This document shows, piece after piece, positions 9,009-18,015 of a DNA stretch of 64,000 nucleotides. Each line of letters begins with the position of its first letter. Position 1 is the stretch's first letter. The notes under the pieces were generated by a model that saw nothing but the letters and a program-made list of their open reading frames with translations, had not been told where the DNA came from and made no database searches. A program made the translations under genes and the position numbers. This stretch comes from Sutcliffiella sp. FSL R7-0096 (GTDB lineage: Bacteria; Bacillota; Bacilli; Bacillales; Bacillaceae_I), in NCBI RefSeq assembly GCF_038595065.1, contig NZ_CP152003.1, positions 2,460,001 to 2,524,000 of the forward strand. The letters are read 5' to 3'.

Positions 9009-9491
9009 TTAACTATTGAGATTTAATACTTTCCGATAATATTCCCTTAATTCAGCTGAATTATCTTTCCATTCAACTGGATGTCCGTTTACTATTTGGT
9101 GAAGTACATCAAGACATCTATGCCATCCTGCCGCTGTATTAATTGCCCATGAACCATCGTTAAAAGTATGGGTAAAGATCATTCGACAACCCTTATCCTC
9201 TTCCCACAATGAAATGTTTATCAAATCATCAACTTCACGAAACCCAAATAAATATGGCTTTTCTAACTCTGTGACGGTAGCCGTGTATGTGGTACCTTCA
9301 CCGTCATCGAAGGTAATCTTACCACCAAGTCTGAGGTCCATCTCCCCTGTTGCAAATGGGTACCATTGGGAGAAATAACTAGGTTTTGTAATGACACGGA
9401 AAACCTCTTCTGGGTTTTGAGGGAAAATTCGTTCAAATTTTAATTCATAACGACCGTTTGACTCATGTAGTGTAACATTTTCATTCATCAT
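9009..9491 (-). CDS. SRPBCC / AHSA1-type domain protein
   Basis: About 160 residues. It reads FPQNPEEVFRVITKPSYFSQWYPF at the start of the START-like fold, TYTATVTELEKPYLFGF in the middle, and GWHRCLDVLHQIVNG near the end, the usual AHSA1 (activator of Hsp90 ATPase homologue 1-like) pattern. It is a small hydrophobic-ligand-binding fold; the ligand is unknown. The longer frame starts with GTG at 9500, but that codon lies in the AAAGGTGG Shine-Dalgarno; the ATG at 9491 is preferred. Confidence 0.82.
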   Translation of the reverse strand: MMNENVTLHESNGRYELKFERIFPQNPEEVFRVITKPSYFSQWYPFATGEMDLRLGGKITFDDGEGTTYTATVTELEKPYLFGFREVDDLINISLWEEDKGCRMIFTHTFNDGSWAINTAAGWHRCLDVLHQIVNGHPVEWKDNSAELREYYRKVLNLNS

Positions 9492-9808
9492 TTCATCCAC
9501 CTTTTTTATATTCTCGTAGTCTTGCTAATCACTATATGCTCAGAAAAAACATAAACAATATTTTATAGTACCAAACCAATATATAACTAAAAAAATAATG
9601 AAATCAGTTTCGTGTTCTCCGCCCAAAAAAATATAGAATAAGGTAATAGAACAAAAAAGCGCTAGTTAGTGTAATTGCAAGTCTACCTCACTTTTCACCT
9701 GATTTACTCATAAATAAAATATGAACCGTTCTTTCAATAATCTCCCATTTTCTAAATTCAAATTTTTGAATAGTAACGGTGTACCGCTTAGCATTAATTT
9801 TTTATTAG
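9492..9808. other. Gene-free stretch with a weak repeat trace
   Basis: No supported gene. At 9654-9663 an A-run followed by GCGCT resembles the left arm of the dispersed repeat, but no right arm is present; it may be a degraded copy. Confidence 0.3.
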
Positions 9809-9904
9809 TTAAACTCCAACAAGCTTCCGATAGCTTAATTGAGTTTTTTCACCCCGAAATTTTCCATATAATTGCTCAAGTTGAGAGATATCTTTTGCAA
9901 TCAT
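9809..9904 (-). pseudogene. N-terminal remnant of a GNAT acetyltransferase
   Basis: In-frame text KVKIREMIAKDISQLEQLYG followed by KFRGEKTQ matches the usual start of GNAT N-acetyltransferases (strand 1 and helix 1), then a stop follows after about 30 residues. Nothing downstream continues the fold. A truncated cassette gene. Confidence 0.4.
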
Positions 9905-10056
9905 TTCTCTAATTTTTACTTTTTCCTCTTATTATCTAATGTTTTCTTCTTACCCTCCCCTGCTCTTATATGTAGGAGGATTTTTGACCGTATCTAACAT
10001 AAATAATAATGTAAAATCAGCCTATCATCATGGGAAAGCCCCTCAAAATATTGTTC

Positions 10057-10090
10057 GAGGGACGATCACTTTGAATGTAATCGCCCCTCT
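10057..10090. terminator. Hairpin 3' of the DUF1801 gene
   Basis: GAGGGACGAT / ATCGCCCCTC form an imperfect stem 18 bases after the stop at 10108 on the minus strand. There is no T-run. The ATCGCCCC half recalls the dispersed repeat, and this may be an older, diverged copy. Confidence 0.4.
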
Positions 10091-10107
10091 TGGTTAATAC
10101 AAAAATA

Positions 10108-10461
10108 TTATTTATTAAGTTCGATTGCCTCTTGAATCATAGAAATAAACAAATCTGGTTTAATGTCCTCAACTTTTTTTACCTGTATATGACGCATTTG
10201 TTTACCTGTTCCTTGAAGGACACCTCCCTTGTCAGAAAGGTCTGAACCTCGATAAAACCCTAAGTTCACATGCTTTTTAGCAGTGGCTAAATAACATACT
10301 AGTCCATTTTGTGCATAACTCGGTTTAGACCATTTAACCTCTTCGATAATTTCTGAAGAAGACTTAAAAACAATCTCCCTTAGGTGGTTAGTTATTTCTT
10401 GAATTGGCTCGGTTAACGTTTCAATTAATTTCGTGACCTCAATATTTTCTCTTGTGTTCAT
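10108..10461 (-). CDS. DUF1801 (YdhG-like) protein
   Basis: A 117-residue protein with the DUF1801 hallmarks: EEVKWSKPSYAQNGLVCYLA, then HVNLGFYRGSDLSDKGGVLQ and a GTGKQMRHIQV segment, ending with a helix (SMIQEAIEL). The family has an iron-chaperone-like (YdhG/frataxin-like) fold with no proven reaction. It starts 13 bp after the stop of the GNAT gene, so the two form a small operon, one of the few two-gene units here. Confidence 0.8.
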   Translation of the reverse strand: MNTRENIEVTKLIETLTEPIQEITNHLREIVFKSSSEIIEEVKWSKPSYAQNGLVCYLATAKKHVNLGFYRGSDLSDKGGVLQGTGKQMRHIQVKKVEDIKPDLFISMIQEAIELNK

Positions 10462-10473
10462 GGTTTAACTCTC

Positions 10474-11352
10474 CTATAGATCGTTTTCAATTAGACGATG
10501 AAATGATTTTGTTTGAGCGAATGGTTCAAAACCAATAGACTTGTAAAGCTCAAATGCATCTGGGGAAGTACAAACAACAACTGCGGTTTTTGCCCCCTTA
10601 TCACTCAACGCATTGAGAGCAAGCTTACAGACTGAACTGGCTAATCCCATTCTCCTGAATTTCGGATCCGTTCCAACAGGTTCCAGTAACCCCACCTTGT
10701 TCACTTCATCAAACCAAATCAAACAAGATGCTACGAACTCACCATTTGGGGATTCTATTACCCAATCAAGAGAAGAATCATAAGGATAGATATTCATAAC
10801 GTTCAAGTAACTTTCTTCAGTGACTCTGGACTTATGAAATGCAGCTTTATGTACTGCCACACGATTTTTTAAGTCCACAGAGCCCATGATATGGCGGCCT
10901 TTAAACTTATCTGGCAATTGAACAGAGAATGAACAACTATCCAATGAAATTTTTGTGAGGACTTCTGGATTTTCTGCTAATGGTTTGAATAACGAATCTT
11001 CCAGGGCTGAAATAAGATGCGACTCCGTTTCTAAAACAGTCACTTTTTGCTCATTGGTTTTATTAATTTTATTAAACCATTCAATGACATCCTTCGCAAC
11101 CTCAGGAAAGCTGGGATCAATTTGACATATTAACTCACCTGGTTTTTGAATCCATCCCCAAGCAACCGGATCCCCATCCATTTCCCAAATTGCAGTATCC
11201 CAATTATCTTCGCGTCCAGCGTGTCGATAGCGTTGCCAAGCTAGGTCGCCTATATGGTAATTAGGTTCAAGTGACCATATAGCTTGCGTGATTTTCTGCA
11301 TCCGTTTTAAATCATTTGAATCCTTGTAAGTTCGAATTACAGGTTTACTCAA
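10474..11352 (-). CDS. GNAT family acetyltransferase (two-domain)
   Basis: A 292-residue protein with an N-terminal divergent GNAT-like half and a clear C-terminal GNAT domain: VGLLEPVGTDPKFRRMGLAS (acetyl-CoA loop, R/Q-x-x-G-x-A type) and TAVVVCTSPDAFELYKSIGF. It would transfer an acetyl group to an unknown small molecule or amine. The start is TTG with GAGGAGG eight bases upstream. Followed by the DUF1801 gene. Confidence 0.82.
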   Translation of the reverse strand: MSKPVIRTYKDSNDLKRMQKITQAIWSLEPNYHIGDLAWQRYRHAGREDNWDTAIWEMDGDPVAWGWIQKPGELICQIDPSFPEVAKDVIEWFNKINKTNEQKVTVLETESHLISALEDSLFKPLAENPEVLTKISLDSCSFSVQLPDKFKGRHIMGSVDLKNRVAVHKAAFHKSRVTEESYLNVMNIYPYDSSLDWVIESPNGEFVASCLIWFDEVNKVGLLEPVGTDPKFRRMGLASSVCKLALNALSDKGAKTAVVVCTSPDAFELYKSIGFEPFAQTKSFHRLIENDL

Positions 11353-11491
11353 TTATCTAACCTCCTCGATTCTTCATATAGGAAATTCAGAATTGTTTCT
11401 CTCTACCCTAGTATTTATTTTAATATAGAAATAATGGCTAAGAAACAATATATTTCATCCGCTGACTTTCCTTTAAAAAGTCGATAAAATC

Positions 11492-11656
11492 TTAAGAGTC
11501 TCTTTCTTCAAAAAGCTTTTCTAGGTCCCTTATGATCAGATCATTCGAGATTCCTGTTTCTCGTTCCAAAACCTGAATTTTTAACTTAACTTCCATTGAC
11601 GCTTCTGGTTTATTATCCTCTATAACCTTTTTTTCGATGGCGCTACTTGTCACCAT
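11492..11656 (-). CDS. Small ORF or gene fragment of 54 residues
   Basis: The frame MVTSSAIEKKVIEDNKPEAS... ends in LIIRDLEKLFEERDS. The same frame is open upstream to a stop at about 11690, and beyond that stop another in-frame segment starts MDRNTEEVM. This could be the C-terminal part of a longer gene broken by a stop. No family recognised. No good Shine-Dalgarno at this ATG. Confidence 0.35.
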   Translation of the reverse strand: MVTSSAIEKKVIEDNKPEASMEVKLKIQVLERETGISNDLIIRDLEKLFEERDS

Positions 11657-11772
11657 AACACTAGCAAAACCAACATTCTCAATTTTTCCTTTTGCGTTCT
11701 CTTACCACTTCCTTTTCATACATATATCCTCTGTTTCTAAGTTCACCATGACTTCCTCAGTATTCCGGTCCA

Positions 11773-11815
11773 TTAAAAAAGCGCGTTTCAGAGATACGCG
11801 CACACTTACTGAAGA
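11773..11815. repeat. Variant repeat hairpin
   Basis: A-run followed by GCGCGTTTCAGAGATACGCGC (stem GCGCGT/ACGCGC) and the tail CTTACTGAAGAATG. The stem differs from the main family but the flanks (A-run left, CTGAAG right) match, so it is treated as a diverged copy. Confidence 0.45.
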
Positions 11816-12023
11816 ATGAAAATGTGATAAACCCGAGGAAACATATCAACTATAATAATTATTCTCCAACAATAGAAAATCTCCTCTCTTTTCTCCATTG
11901 TTTACGCATCTAACTTTCTATATACAAGGGACTTGTAGCACTACCTCAAGGATAAAAAAGTCACATACAAAAAATTCAGTAAACCCACGTACCCAAGATT
12001 ACAATCTTTAAAGGAGAGCAAAA
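11816..12023. other. Intergenic stretch without recognised signal
   Basis: A/T-rich sequence upstream of a possible small plus-strand ORF. No promoter consensus stands out. Confidence 0.3.
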
Positions 12024-12170
12024 ATGGATCGCTTAGCTTTGGCATATCAAGGGCAGTTGATTGAGGTTAGAAGTCATGAGGGAAGAAATCATAGAGAAAT
12101 TATAGATGGTGTGAACCAATGTTTCTTCGTACTTCTAGTTCTAAATGAATATTTATTCCGATTGTCATAA
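12024..12170 (+). CDS. Possible 48-residue protein
   Basis: ATG with AAAGGAG seven bases upstream opens MDRLALAYQGQLIEVRSHEG and ends EYLFRLS-stop. The strong Shine-Dalgarno and the balanced composition favour a real start; it may be the truncated head of a longer gene. Not recognised. It is one of the few plus-strand genes in the array. Confidence 0.4.
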   Translation: MDRLALAYQGQLIEVRSHEGRNHREIIDGVNQCFFVLLVLNEYLFRLS

Positions 12171-12246
12171 TCGCCTCTACAACGTCGCTTTTACAAAACC
12201 CATTTGTAGAATTATGAAAAGGAGCTGCCAAATAGGCTCCAAAAAA

Positions 12247-12741
12247 TTAGTTTTTAATAAGATTGAGATTTTTTCTTTTTTGGTTTATAAATCTAATCCA
12301 AGCAATGAATATACGTGATGACCAGAACGTCATAGTAAGAACCGATAGAGTATTAATCCAACTCCATCTTCTGCTATATTTTACTAATTGAGTATTTCTT
12401 TCAAGCCATTCTTGAATTACTGTCATTGGTAAACTGAATAAAAAAACGCTTACTATTGTTTTCAATAGTTTCATTTTATATGTGAATTGACTGTAAAACA
12501 CACATAATAAGGGAAATATTATATAATCGAATATAATATTTGTTTCAAAAATATTAGCCAAAAACCTATATGGGTATGTAACTAATTTCTTCTTTGTTAC
12601 AGGGCCATCAATTAAAGTAGTGATAAATGTCTTAAATAAATAAACGAGAAACCAATCTTTTATTGGTCCTTTTCGAAATAATAAAGACCAACCTCCTAAG
12701 CCTAAAACAGTTATTATTTGAAGTATAATTTTGTCTTTCAT
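12247..12741 (-). CDS. CBO0543-like membrane protein, copy 1
   Basis: A 164-residue protein with four to five membrane segments, starting MKDKIILQIITVLG behind AAGGAGG. The pattern of an early PY-R-F loop, WLERNTQLVKYSRRWSW and a final membrane helix fits the CBO0543 family of small Bacillus/Clostridium membrane proteins, function unknown. A second member lies at 13511. Confidence 0.65.
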   Translation of the reverse strand: MKDKIILQIITVLGLGGWSLLFRKGPIKDWFLVYLFKTFITTLIDGPVTKKKLVTYPYRFLANIFETNIIFDYIIFPLLCVFYSQFTYKMKLLKTIVSVFLFSLPMTVIQEWLERNTQLVKYSRRWSWINTLSVLTMTFWSSRIFIAWIRFINQKRKNLNLIKN

Positions 12742-12898
12742 AAATAACGCCTCCTTAAACTATTGTGTCTTTCTTTTATTAATTTATGAGAGTTTTTTTG
12801 CAAAAAATTCTTTTTACCTTCCTTTTGTATATTTCCATTGGTATAAATTGTGATAATTTATCAAATTGTTACTTATAACCTTGATAAACGAACAAAAA

Positions 12899-12942
12899 GA
12901 AAGAGCGTGTTTTGAAAAAAGACTGATCAAATCACGCTCTTG
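12899..12942 (-). terminator. Intrinsic terminator after the 93-residue membrane protein gene
   Basis: AAGAGCGTGATTTGATC pairs with the downstream arm ending CACGCTCTT (one mismatch); on the minus strand it is followed by TCTTTTTG. Located about 100 bases after the stop at 13038. Confidence 0.6.
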
Positions 12943-13037
12943 ATATATTCACTTGGTGCATTCTATTGTAAAGAAGTATACGTAGATGAGTTTAATAACG
13001 ATCCTTCTCTCTTGACTCTGTCCTGCTGAAGAATATT

Positions 13038-13319
13038 TCAACTCCCTTGTTGAAGAAACTTTACCGTTAGTTCAAGAAAAATCCACTTTATAATTCTATA
13101 ATTTACAAGCAAACCCATTACCAACATTATTATTCCAATAGGCAAATACCATCCTTCCCAATCATAAGCAAAGTAGATTAGTACCTCCCACAAATTCCTT
13201 GGACCTGATGCTGTCGGGTCACTAGTCGGGAAATGAACGACATAAGGAATCAAACCAATAAATGATAAAAAAACTCCAAAAAAGGTCAATAAGATTGATA
13301 GTGTTTTAATATAATTCAT
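13038..13319 (-). CDS. Small two-helix membrane protein
   Basis: 93 residues with hydrophobic segments at about 5-27 (TLSILLTFFGVFLSFIGLIP) and 57-80 (WYLPIGIIMLVMGLLVNYRI). The purine-rich Shine-Dalgarno lies almost against the ATG, so the true start is uncertain. No family recognised. Confidence 0.55.
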   Translation of the reverse strand: MNYIKTLSILLTFFGVFLSFIGLIPYVVHFPTSDPTASGPRNLWEVLIYFAYDWEGWYLPIGIIMLVMGLLVNYRIIKWIFLELTVKFLQQGS

Positions 13320-13386
13320 CTCCTCTTTCCTAATTGCTCTATATCGAGATATTCATACCTTCTTCAACTAATACTTCCTGACACTT

Positions 13387-13494
13387 TATACCAATTATTT
13401 AATAATCTAAGAATTCCTACAATTAGCCATTTATCATTTTGGACCTTATAAAAACGAGTGCTGATCCTTTTCCTGGATCGCACCCGTTGTTGAA
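13387..13494. repeat. Dispersed palindromic repeat, long form (copy)
   Basis: CCAATTATTTAATAATCTA, ATTCCTACAAT, TTTATCATTTTGGACC, then hairpin GAGTGCTGATCC / GGATCGCACCC with compensating changes (T/A) that keep the stem paired, and tail GTTGTTGAAAAT. The compensatory pair supports selection on the folded form. Confidence 0.85.
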
Positions 13495-13510
13495 AATTAC
13501 TAACCATTGA

Positions 13511-13969
13511 CTAGATTTTTCTATTTTTGTTTGGCGTATTCCTAATAAACCACAAATTCCATCTCATAAAAAGAACAGCAATGATGTAGAAAATAAAAGA
13601 ATACCACAAACTCCAATTCTTATATGTTAGATATCCAAACTTTATTGTTAACCATTCAAAAAAAGTAGAAAATAGTACCCAAAATATTAGATACCCCATA
13701 AATTGTAAAAATCTTTTAGGAATATAATTAGAAAAAATAATTCCAAATAGTGGAGATACAATCATTTTAATAATCAATGCTTCAGGACTTATTTTTTGTT
13801 CTTGGGCAAAATAATACAAGTCCATTACATGTCCTAGTGATAAATCGACTGTAATCTCAATATATGAAACAATAATCCAAGTAATATACATCTCTTGGCG
13901 GGTTAATCTTTTTGGCATGAACCATACAACTACAATTAGAAATATGGCAACTATATACATAAATAACAC
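13511..13969 (-). CDS. CBO0543-like membrane protein, copy 2
   Basis: About 152 residues with four to five membrane segments and the family's KRLTRQEMYITW, SPLFGIIFSNYIPKR and FFEWLTIKFGYLTYKNW segments. A GTG at 13969 is six bases after GGGGAG and is the better start than the ATG at 13975, which touches the Shine-Dalgarno. Function unknown. Confidence 0.65.
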   Translation of the reverse strand: MLFMYIVAIFLIVVVWFMPKRLTRQEMYITWIIVSYIEITVDLSLGHVMDLYYFAQEQKISPEALIIKMIVSPLFGIIFSNYIPKRFLQFMGYLIFWVLFSTFFEWLTIKFGYLTYKNWSLWYSFIFYIIAVLFMRWNLWFIRNTPNKNRKI

Positions 13970-14217
13970 TAGCATCTCCCCTAGTTAAGTACTATCATAA
14001 TTATTAACAACTTCAAGATAAAGTAGTCAACTTTGATTAGTTTAACTAGTGTAGCCACTGTATTTGATGCGAAGGTTAATAACAATACTTCTGTTTACGT
14101 CTTATAAAATAGTAATTTTCCTCCATTAAAATTAGCTTATGTATTTTTTTACGAATCCAATTAAAAGTGAAAACTGATGTTGCAAAATTTTTAGTGTACT
14201 GCGTTATATAAATCACT

Positions 14218-14288
14218 CCATAATCTGTCCCTAGAATGAAAAATAGGCGCTGATCCCTTTTTCCAGGAAAACGCCTGATTGAAAATCC
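14218..14288. repeat. Dispersed palindromic repeat, short form (copy)
   Basis: ATAATCTGTCCCTAGAATGA, hairpin TAGGCGCTGATCCC / GGAAAACGCCTG, tail ATTGAAAAT. Left arm partly decayed relative to TTCAACAATC. Lies 3' of the DUF2935 gene. Confidence 0.8.
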
Positions 14289-14441
14289 TTTTTCTATTGA
14301 ATAGTATCCTTGGAATGCGCAATCAATAGACCTGTTGTATTTTGGTCTTTCTTCTTCAACATTACTGCCTCTTTTACAACGAAATAAGAGCTGCCGTAAC
14401 GAAAACTCCTTGTTCAGTCACTGCACCCAGTTTGCTGAAAA

Positions 14442-15230
14442 TCATGTTCTTTTCAGACTTGCTTCAAATAGATCTATAATCTCTAAAAATCTCTCAGCTT
14501 CTCTAAATGTATGGTCAGCCAAAAGAGGATGAATATTACTTTTTATACGACAACCTTCGATTAACTCTCTAGCTGTTTTCTTGAAATCCCTTAAGGAAGC
14601 AACCGATACTTTATTTTGATTTAAAAATTGACTTAAAATAGGTTTAGTTTCTGATTGAGGACGCATGGAGTCCAAATCAACCGCTTGAAACATCAATTGG
14701 TCGAAATCGTGGCTAAAATCTCTTGCCTGTTCAACCAATTTTCTTTCCGAAGGATCTAAAAGATGTCCAATAAACTTTGCATGGTCGGCCATAATCTTTA
14801 AGAAAAATACATTTTCTTCTATCACAGCATCTGGTTCTGGGGCAAGTTTCCCTTCATTCAGTTCTTTTAAACGATTAGCAAAATATGCTGCCTCTCTACT
14901 TATATGATCAACTAACAAAGGGAAATTGTTATGACGGATTTGGCAACTTAAAGTTAAGCCTAAAACTTTTCGTTTGTAGCCCCATATTGCTGCTGCAGCT
15001 TGGTAAACCTCACTATTAAAGGCTTGCACTTGACCTAAATCTGAATTTACGTTAAATCTAGCTAGCTTTTCTTCAATACTTTCGAACAATGAAATATACT
15101 GTCGAGCTTCTTTGATAAGTTGTGTCTGTTCATAAGTAAAACCCAAGCTTAAAAATAAGGCATGTTCTTTCATAATTCTAGACCAAAATCGGATTTCGTC
15201 TAATGACCTCTCAACGATTGGATTTGCCAT
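14442..15230 (-). CDS. DUF2935 protein
   Basis: 262 residues of two similar four-helix halves. RSLDEIRFWSRIMKEHALFL in the first half is echoed by NVFFLKIMADHAKFIGHLLD in the second, and DHISREAAYFANRL by DHTFREAERFLEII. These repeated E/H positions are the presumed di-metal ligands of the family. Function unproven. Shine-Dalgarno GGGAGGGG seven bases upstream. Confidence 0.8.
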   Translation of the reverse strand: MANPIVERSLDEIRFWSRIMKEHALFLSLGFTYEQTQLIKEARQYISLFESIEEKLARFNVNSDLGQVQAFNSEVYQAAAAIWGYKRKVLGLTLSCQIRHNNFPLLVDHISREAAYFANRLKELNEGKLAPEPDAVIEENVFFLKIMADHAKFIGHLLDPSERKLVEQARDFSHDFDQLMFQAVDLDSMRPQSETKPILSQFLNQNKVSVASLRDFKKTARELIEGCRIKSNIHPLLADHTFREAERFLEIIDLFEASLKRT

Positions 15231-15365
15231 ATTACCCCTCCCAATTTAAACCTACCTTTCTATATATATGTGTGATACTTTGTACTAATTCGTTATTTAC
15301 CCTATCAATGGTTCAAGTGTAATCGTCTTTTAATTAGGCTATTGTATTGCCAATGTTATTGAACT

Positions 15366-15393
15366 ACAAAAAAAGCCAACACATTTATGTTGA
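15366..15393 (-). terminator. Intrinsic terminator downstream of ymaF
   Basis: On the minus strand GGTCAACATAAATGTGTTGG (stem CAACA/TGTTG extended by a pair) is followed by CTTTTTTTG. The rest of the 15231-15638 gap has no recognised signal. Confidence 0.6.
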
Positions 15394-15638
15394 CCGTTAA
15401 ATTTGTTTTAAGTTTTTTTAATATGGTCTAACAAACGCTGTCCCTACTATAAATGGACAGTACAACGATTAACGCAAAGCCTGTTCCTGCACAGCTGCTC
15501 ACCGTATTACCCTCTTAATAAAATTGTGTATATTTACTACATACTAGCAAGGTATGTTTTTATCTAATTATAGCTTGTGTACTATCCCTATGTGAAAAGC
15601 ATAAAATTCTTGGGGAATAACGATACATTCTTCATTGT

Positions 15639-16016
15639 TTATAAACTAGTTCTGCCACTATATCTATGTCTATGTGGAGTTTCACCATCAACTGTAGTTA
15701 CTCCACTAAATTCATGGAAGTGGCCTCCCTCAGGTACAGAAATCGCTGGCCCTGTTGTCCCACGAATAACATGTCTGTGTGCTGCATCAAACGATGTAAA
15801 AATAAAATAACGATGGGTATGTTGAACTCCGCTTGGTGCTTGTTCAGTTGTTCCTACATACCGATGATCATGCCCTACATCAAAAGACGTTACTCCCCTA
15901 AATTCATGGGTATGAACAGGTCGCCCATCCCATGTAGTTATAAAGAGATTATGCGAGTGTTCTGAACTACCATCATCAGAATGATACATAAATCCTGTTA
16001 CTTGTACATTTGTCAT
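15639..16016 (-). CDS. YmaF family protein
   Basis: 125 residues, very rich in His, made of about five copies of a unit ending H-x-H followed by an aromatic and G(T/V)T: EHSHNLFITTWDG, HTHEFRGVTSFD, HDHRYVGTTE, HTHRYFIFTSFD, HFHEFSGVTT, HRHRYSGRT. This is the YmaF signature from B. subtilis. The His ladder suggests metal binding; no function is established. Start behind AGGGGG. Confidence 0.85.
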   Translation of the reverse strand: MTNVQVTGFMYHSDDGSSEHSHNLFITTWDGRPVHTHEFRGVTSFDVGHDHRYVGTTEQAPSGVQHTHRYFIFTSFDAAHRHVIRGTTGPAISVPEGGHFHEFSGVTTVDGETPHRHRYSGRTSL

Positions 16017-16283
16017 TTTTTCAATCCCCCTTTCTATTTACTCTTGTATCTTATGAGCAAAGAGTGGATTCATGTACCTAATTTAGGGAATTTCTTGTTG
16101 GGACGATGTTCCGTTCCATCCCAAAAAAGCCAAGCAGTTTGAACTGTACCCCATAAAATAGACAGTTTATTAAAAAGAGACTTAAGCAACAGTTAGTAAG
16201 ATTAACAATAAATAATATTATGTAATTAATAGTGCCCGATCAATAGCTGCGCAGTATCCGTCTACTACTCATAGTAAGAGTTA

Positions 16284-16353
16284 TTCAACAATCTGGCCCT
16301 AGAATGAAAATAGGCGCTAATCCCTTTTTCCAGGAAAGCGCCAAATTGTTGAA
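16284..16353. repeat. Dispersed palindromic repeat, short form (best-preserved copy)
   Basis: Perfect outer arms TTCAACAAT (16284-16292) and ATTGTTGAA (16345-16353), then an inner stem TAGGCGCTAATCCC / GGAAAGCGCCA around TTTTTCCA. About 70 bp. Read on the minus (gene) strand it ends GATTGTTGAAT, which fits GTTRRRY, the integron R' core; the resemblance is formal only. Confidence 0.88.
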
Positions 16354-16603
16354 GTTCCTCTATATATTGAATAGTATCGTTGGACAACGTTGCTGGAAAA
16401 TAGTTCTTCTTAAAGATAAGCGCCCTAAAGATTTAAAAGAGATAATGGGTTAATCCTTTATAACTTACTTGCATATTACACTAACTAGTTCCCATAACGC
16501 GTCGTTTTCTTTATTTTTCGGTCCAATCCTATTACAATTTTCATATTGAGGCTTAGAACTCCTTTATTTTTTGCATTAAACCCTAATAAAATTTCAGAGG
16601 TTA

Positions 16604-17272
16604 CTATTTATTATTTCGTTTGTTAACTTCAATCGTAATGAACTCCGGCAAATAATTGGGTGTACATCCTTTTGATACCATTTCCTCTTTGTAGAGACCC
16701 GTTTTCTCACCAAGTTTAATACAACGTGCACGATACTTTTCATCATAAACGCCTATCCAGCCAGCGGTGAAATTCATAGCCCATTGAACTTCCGGTTCTT
16801 CCTGCATAATATTAGCTTCTAATGCAGATAGCAAGTCTGCCGTGTTATCAGGCGGTGTTTGTCCGGTCCATCTCGATCGCCCTTGATAATACCAGAAAGC
16901 TCGCCTTTGAAGAGCCGAGGGACTATTTTCCCATGACTCCATCAATGCAATGTTCTTCTTGTCTTTGGTGAGCTGATTAGCCATTAACCAATCCATTAAG
17001 TTATTTCGTTCATCAAAAGTGTGAGTCTGCATATCCTTATCAAGCTTATTTAGCACATCTTGTGAAAGAAGTTTTTTGTCCATAATTAAGATTGCTAATA
17101 GTCTGGGCAAAAACTCTTCGGTTGACCAAAGTTCTATAGCTAGCTCGTGATCTCTTTTAATGTCCCTAGCGATTTTACGTAAGTCGCCTAGCTTCGTTTT
17201 ACTATTAATCTGAGGTAGAATGTTTTCTGCTTTTGAAGAGCGTTTTATTTCTGTATCTTTGTTTACATTCAT
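16604..17272 (-). CDS. DNA alkylation repair (AlkD-like) protein
   Basis: About 222 residues, all-helical: KTKLGDLRKIARDIKRDHEL, ELWSTEEFLPRLLAILIMD, the central ENSPSALQRRAFWYYQGR and a late QWAMNFTAGWIGVYD. This is the helical-repeat pattern of the AlkC/AlkD-like family. AlkD enzymes excise positively charged 3- and 7-alkyl purines; the substrate here is not tested. The TTG frame start at 17281 lies in the spacer after AAAGGAG; the ATG at 17272 is preferred. Confidence 0.7.
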   Translation of the reverse strand: MNVNKDTEIKRSSKAENILPQINSKTKLGDLRKIARDIKRDHELAIELWSTEEFLPRLLAILIMDKKLLSQDVLNKLDKDMQTHTFDERNNLMDWLMANQLTKDKKNIALMESWENSPSALQRRAFWYYQGRSRWTGQTPPDNTADLLSALEANIMQEEPEVQWAMNFTAGWIGVYDEKYRARCIKLGEKTGLYKEEMVSKGCTPNYLPEFITIEVNKRNNK

Positions 17273-17699
17273 TTTATACAACTCCTTTATTACAGCACTG
17301 TTTCAAAATATGTCCTTGAAGTTTATTGCAGTGGTGTGTGTGCCTCCAAAGTTAATATTTTTGTTAATCTCGTATTAAAGCTTACTCCACCTATAATAGA
17401 ATTGCACCCATCTTTATAATAATTATAACATTTACTTCCTTTTAATTGGATACAAAGAGAGCATTCCTTTTATAGAAACGCTACCCATTAGTTGAAAAAG
17501 GACGATTACCACCCGTTAGTGAGCCAAGTAAGTTGTTCAATATCATATTCTCATCAATCACTCCAAAATATAATTTCCAACAAATATTGTCTGGATCTTT
17601 CCTATATCCTGAGTAACTATACTTATCTTTAGTACCTTTTTTGAAATGAATCCACCTAAAATTTCATTTTTAGCTAGAATGGTATCTACCTCTTGCCTA

Positions 17700-17783
17700 C
17701 TATTTACCTTGTGGGTCAACAATTTCTTTAAGTCTCATAAACATTAAGTTCCAACCATGTTCGGACTGATCATGATACTCTCT
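17700..17783 (-). pseudogene. C-terminal remnant of an SRPBCC-type protein
   Basis: The frame REYHDQSEHGWNLMFMRLKE ends IVDPQGK-stop. The HGW...MRLKE pattern is typical of the last helix of AHSA1-type proteins. The upstream part to about 17880 has fragments in other frames. A decayed cassette gene within the 17273-18261 gap. Confidence 0.4.
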
Positions 17784-17970
17784 TAGAGCTAATCAAATAT
17801 CTGCGGTTGTCCAATTTTTTCTGTAGCAACATCATAAAACTCCCCCTTATGATGATTTAGTGTTCTTTCATATTAGCTTTCAATAACTCGCTCTCCAGAA
17901 GATCAAAACTAGCACTCCAAATTTAGAAAGTCCTTTTGCGCTATCATAAGTATCTTTTCTTCATCTGACA

Positions 17971-18000
17971 AAAAGGGGTCCCTATTTTACTTGGGACACC
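17971..18000 (-). terminator. Intrinsic terminator after the PhnB-like remnant
   Basis: On the minus strand GGTGTCCC / GGGACCCC with an 11-base loop, followed by TTTTTG. Confidence 0.65.
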
Positions 18001-18015
18001 CTCATGTTAGAAAGA

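Noticed and set aside
9721-9912. 63-codon plus-strand ORF
   Set aside because: It is the opposite strand of the GNAT remnant at 9809-9904 and lacks a ribosome binding site.
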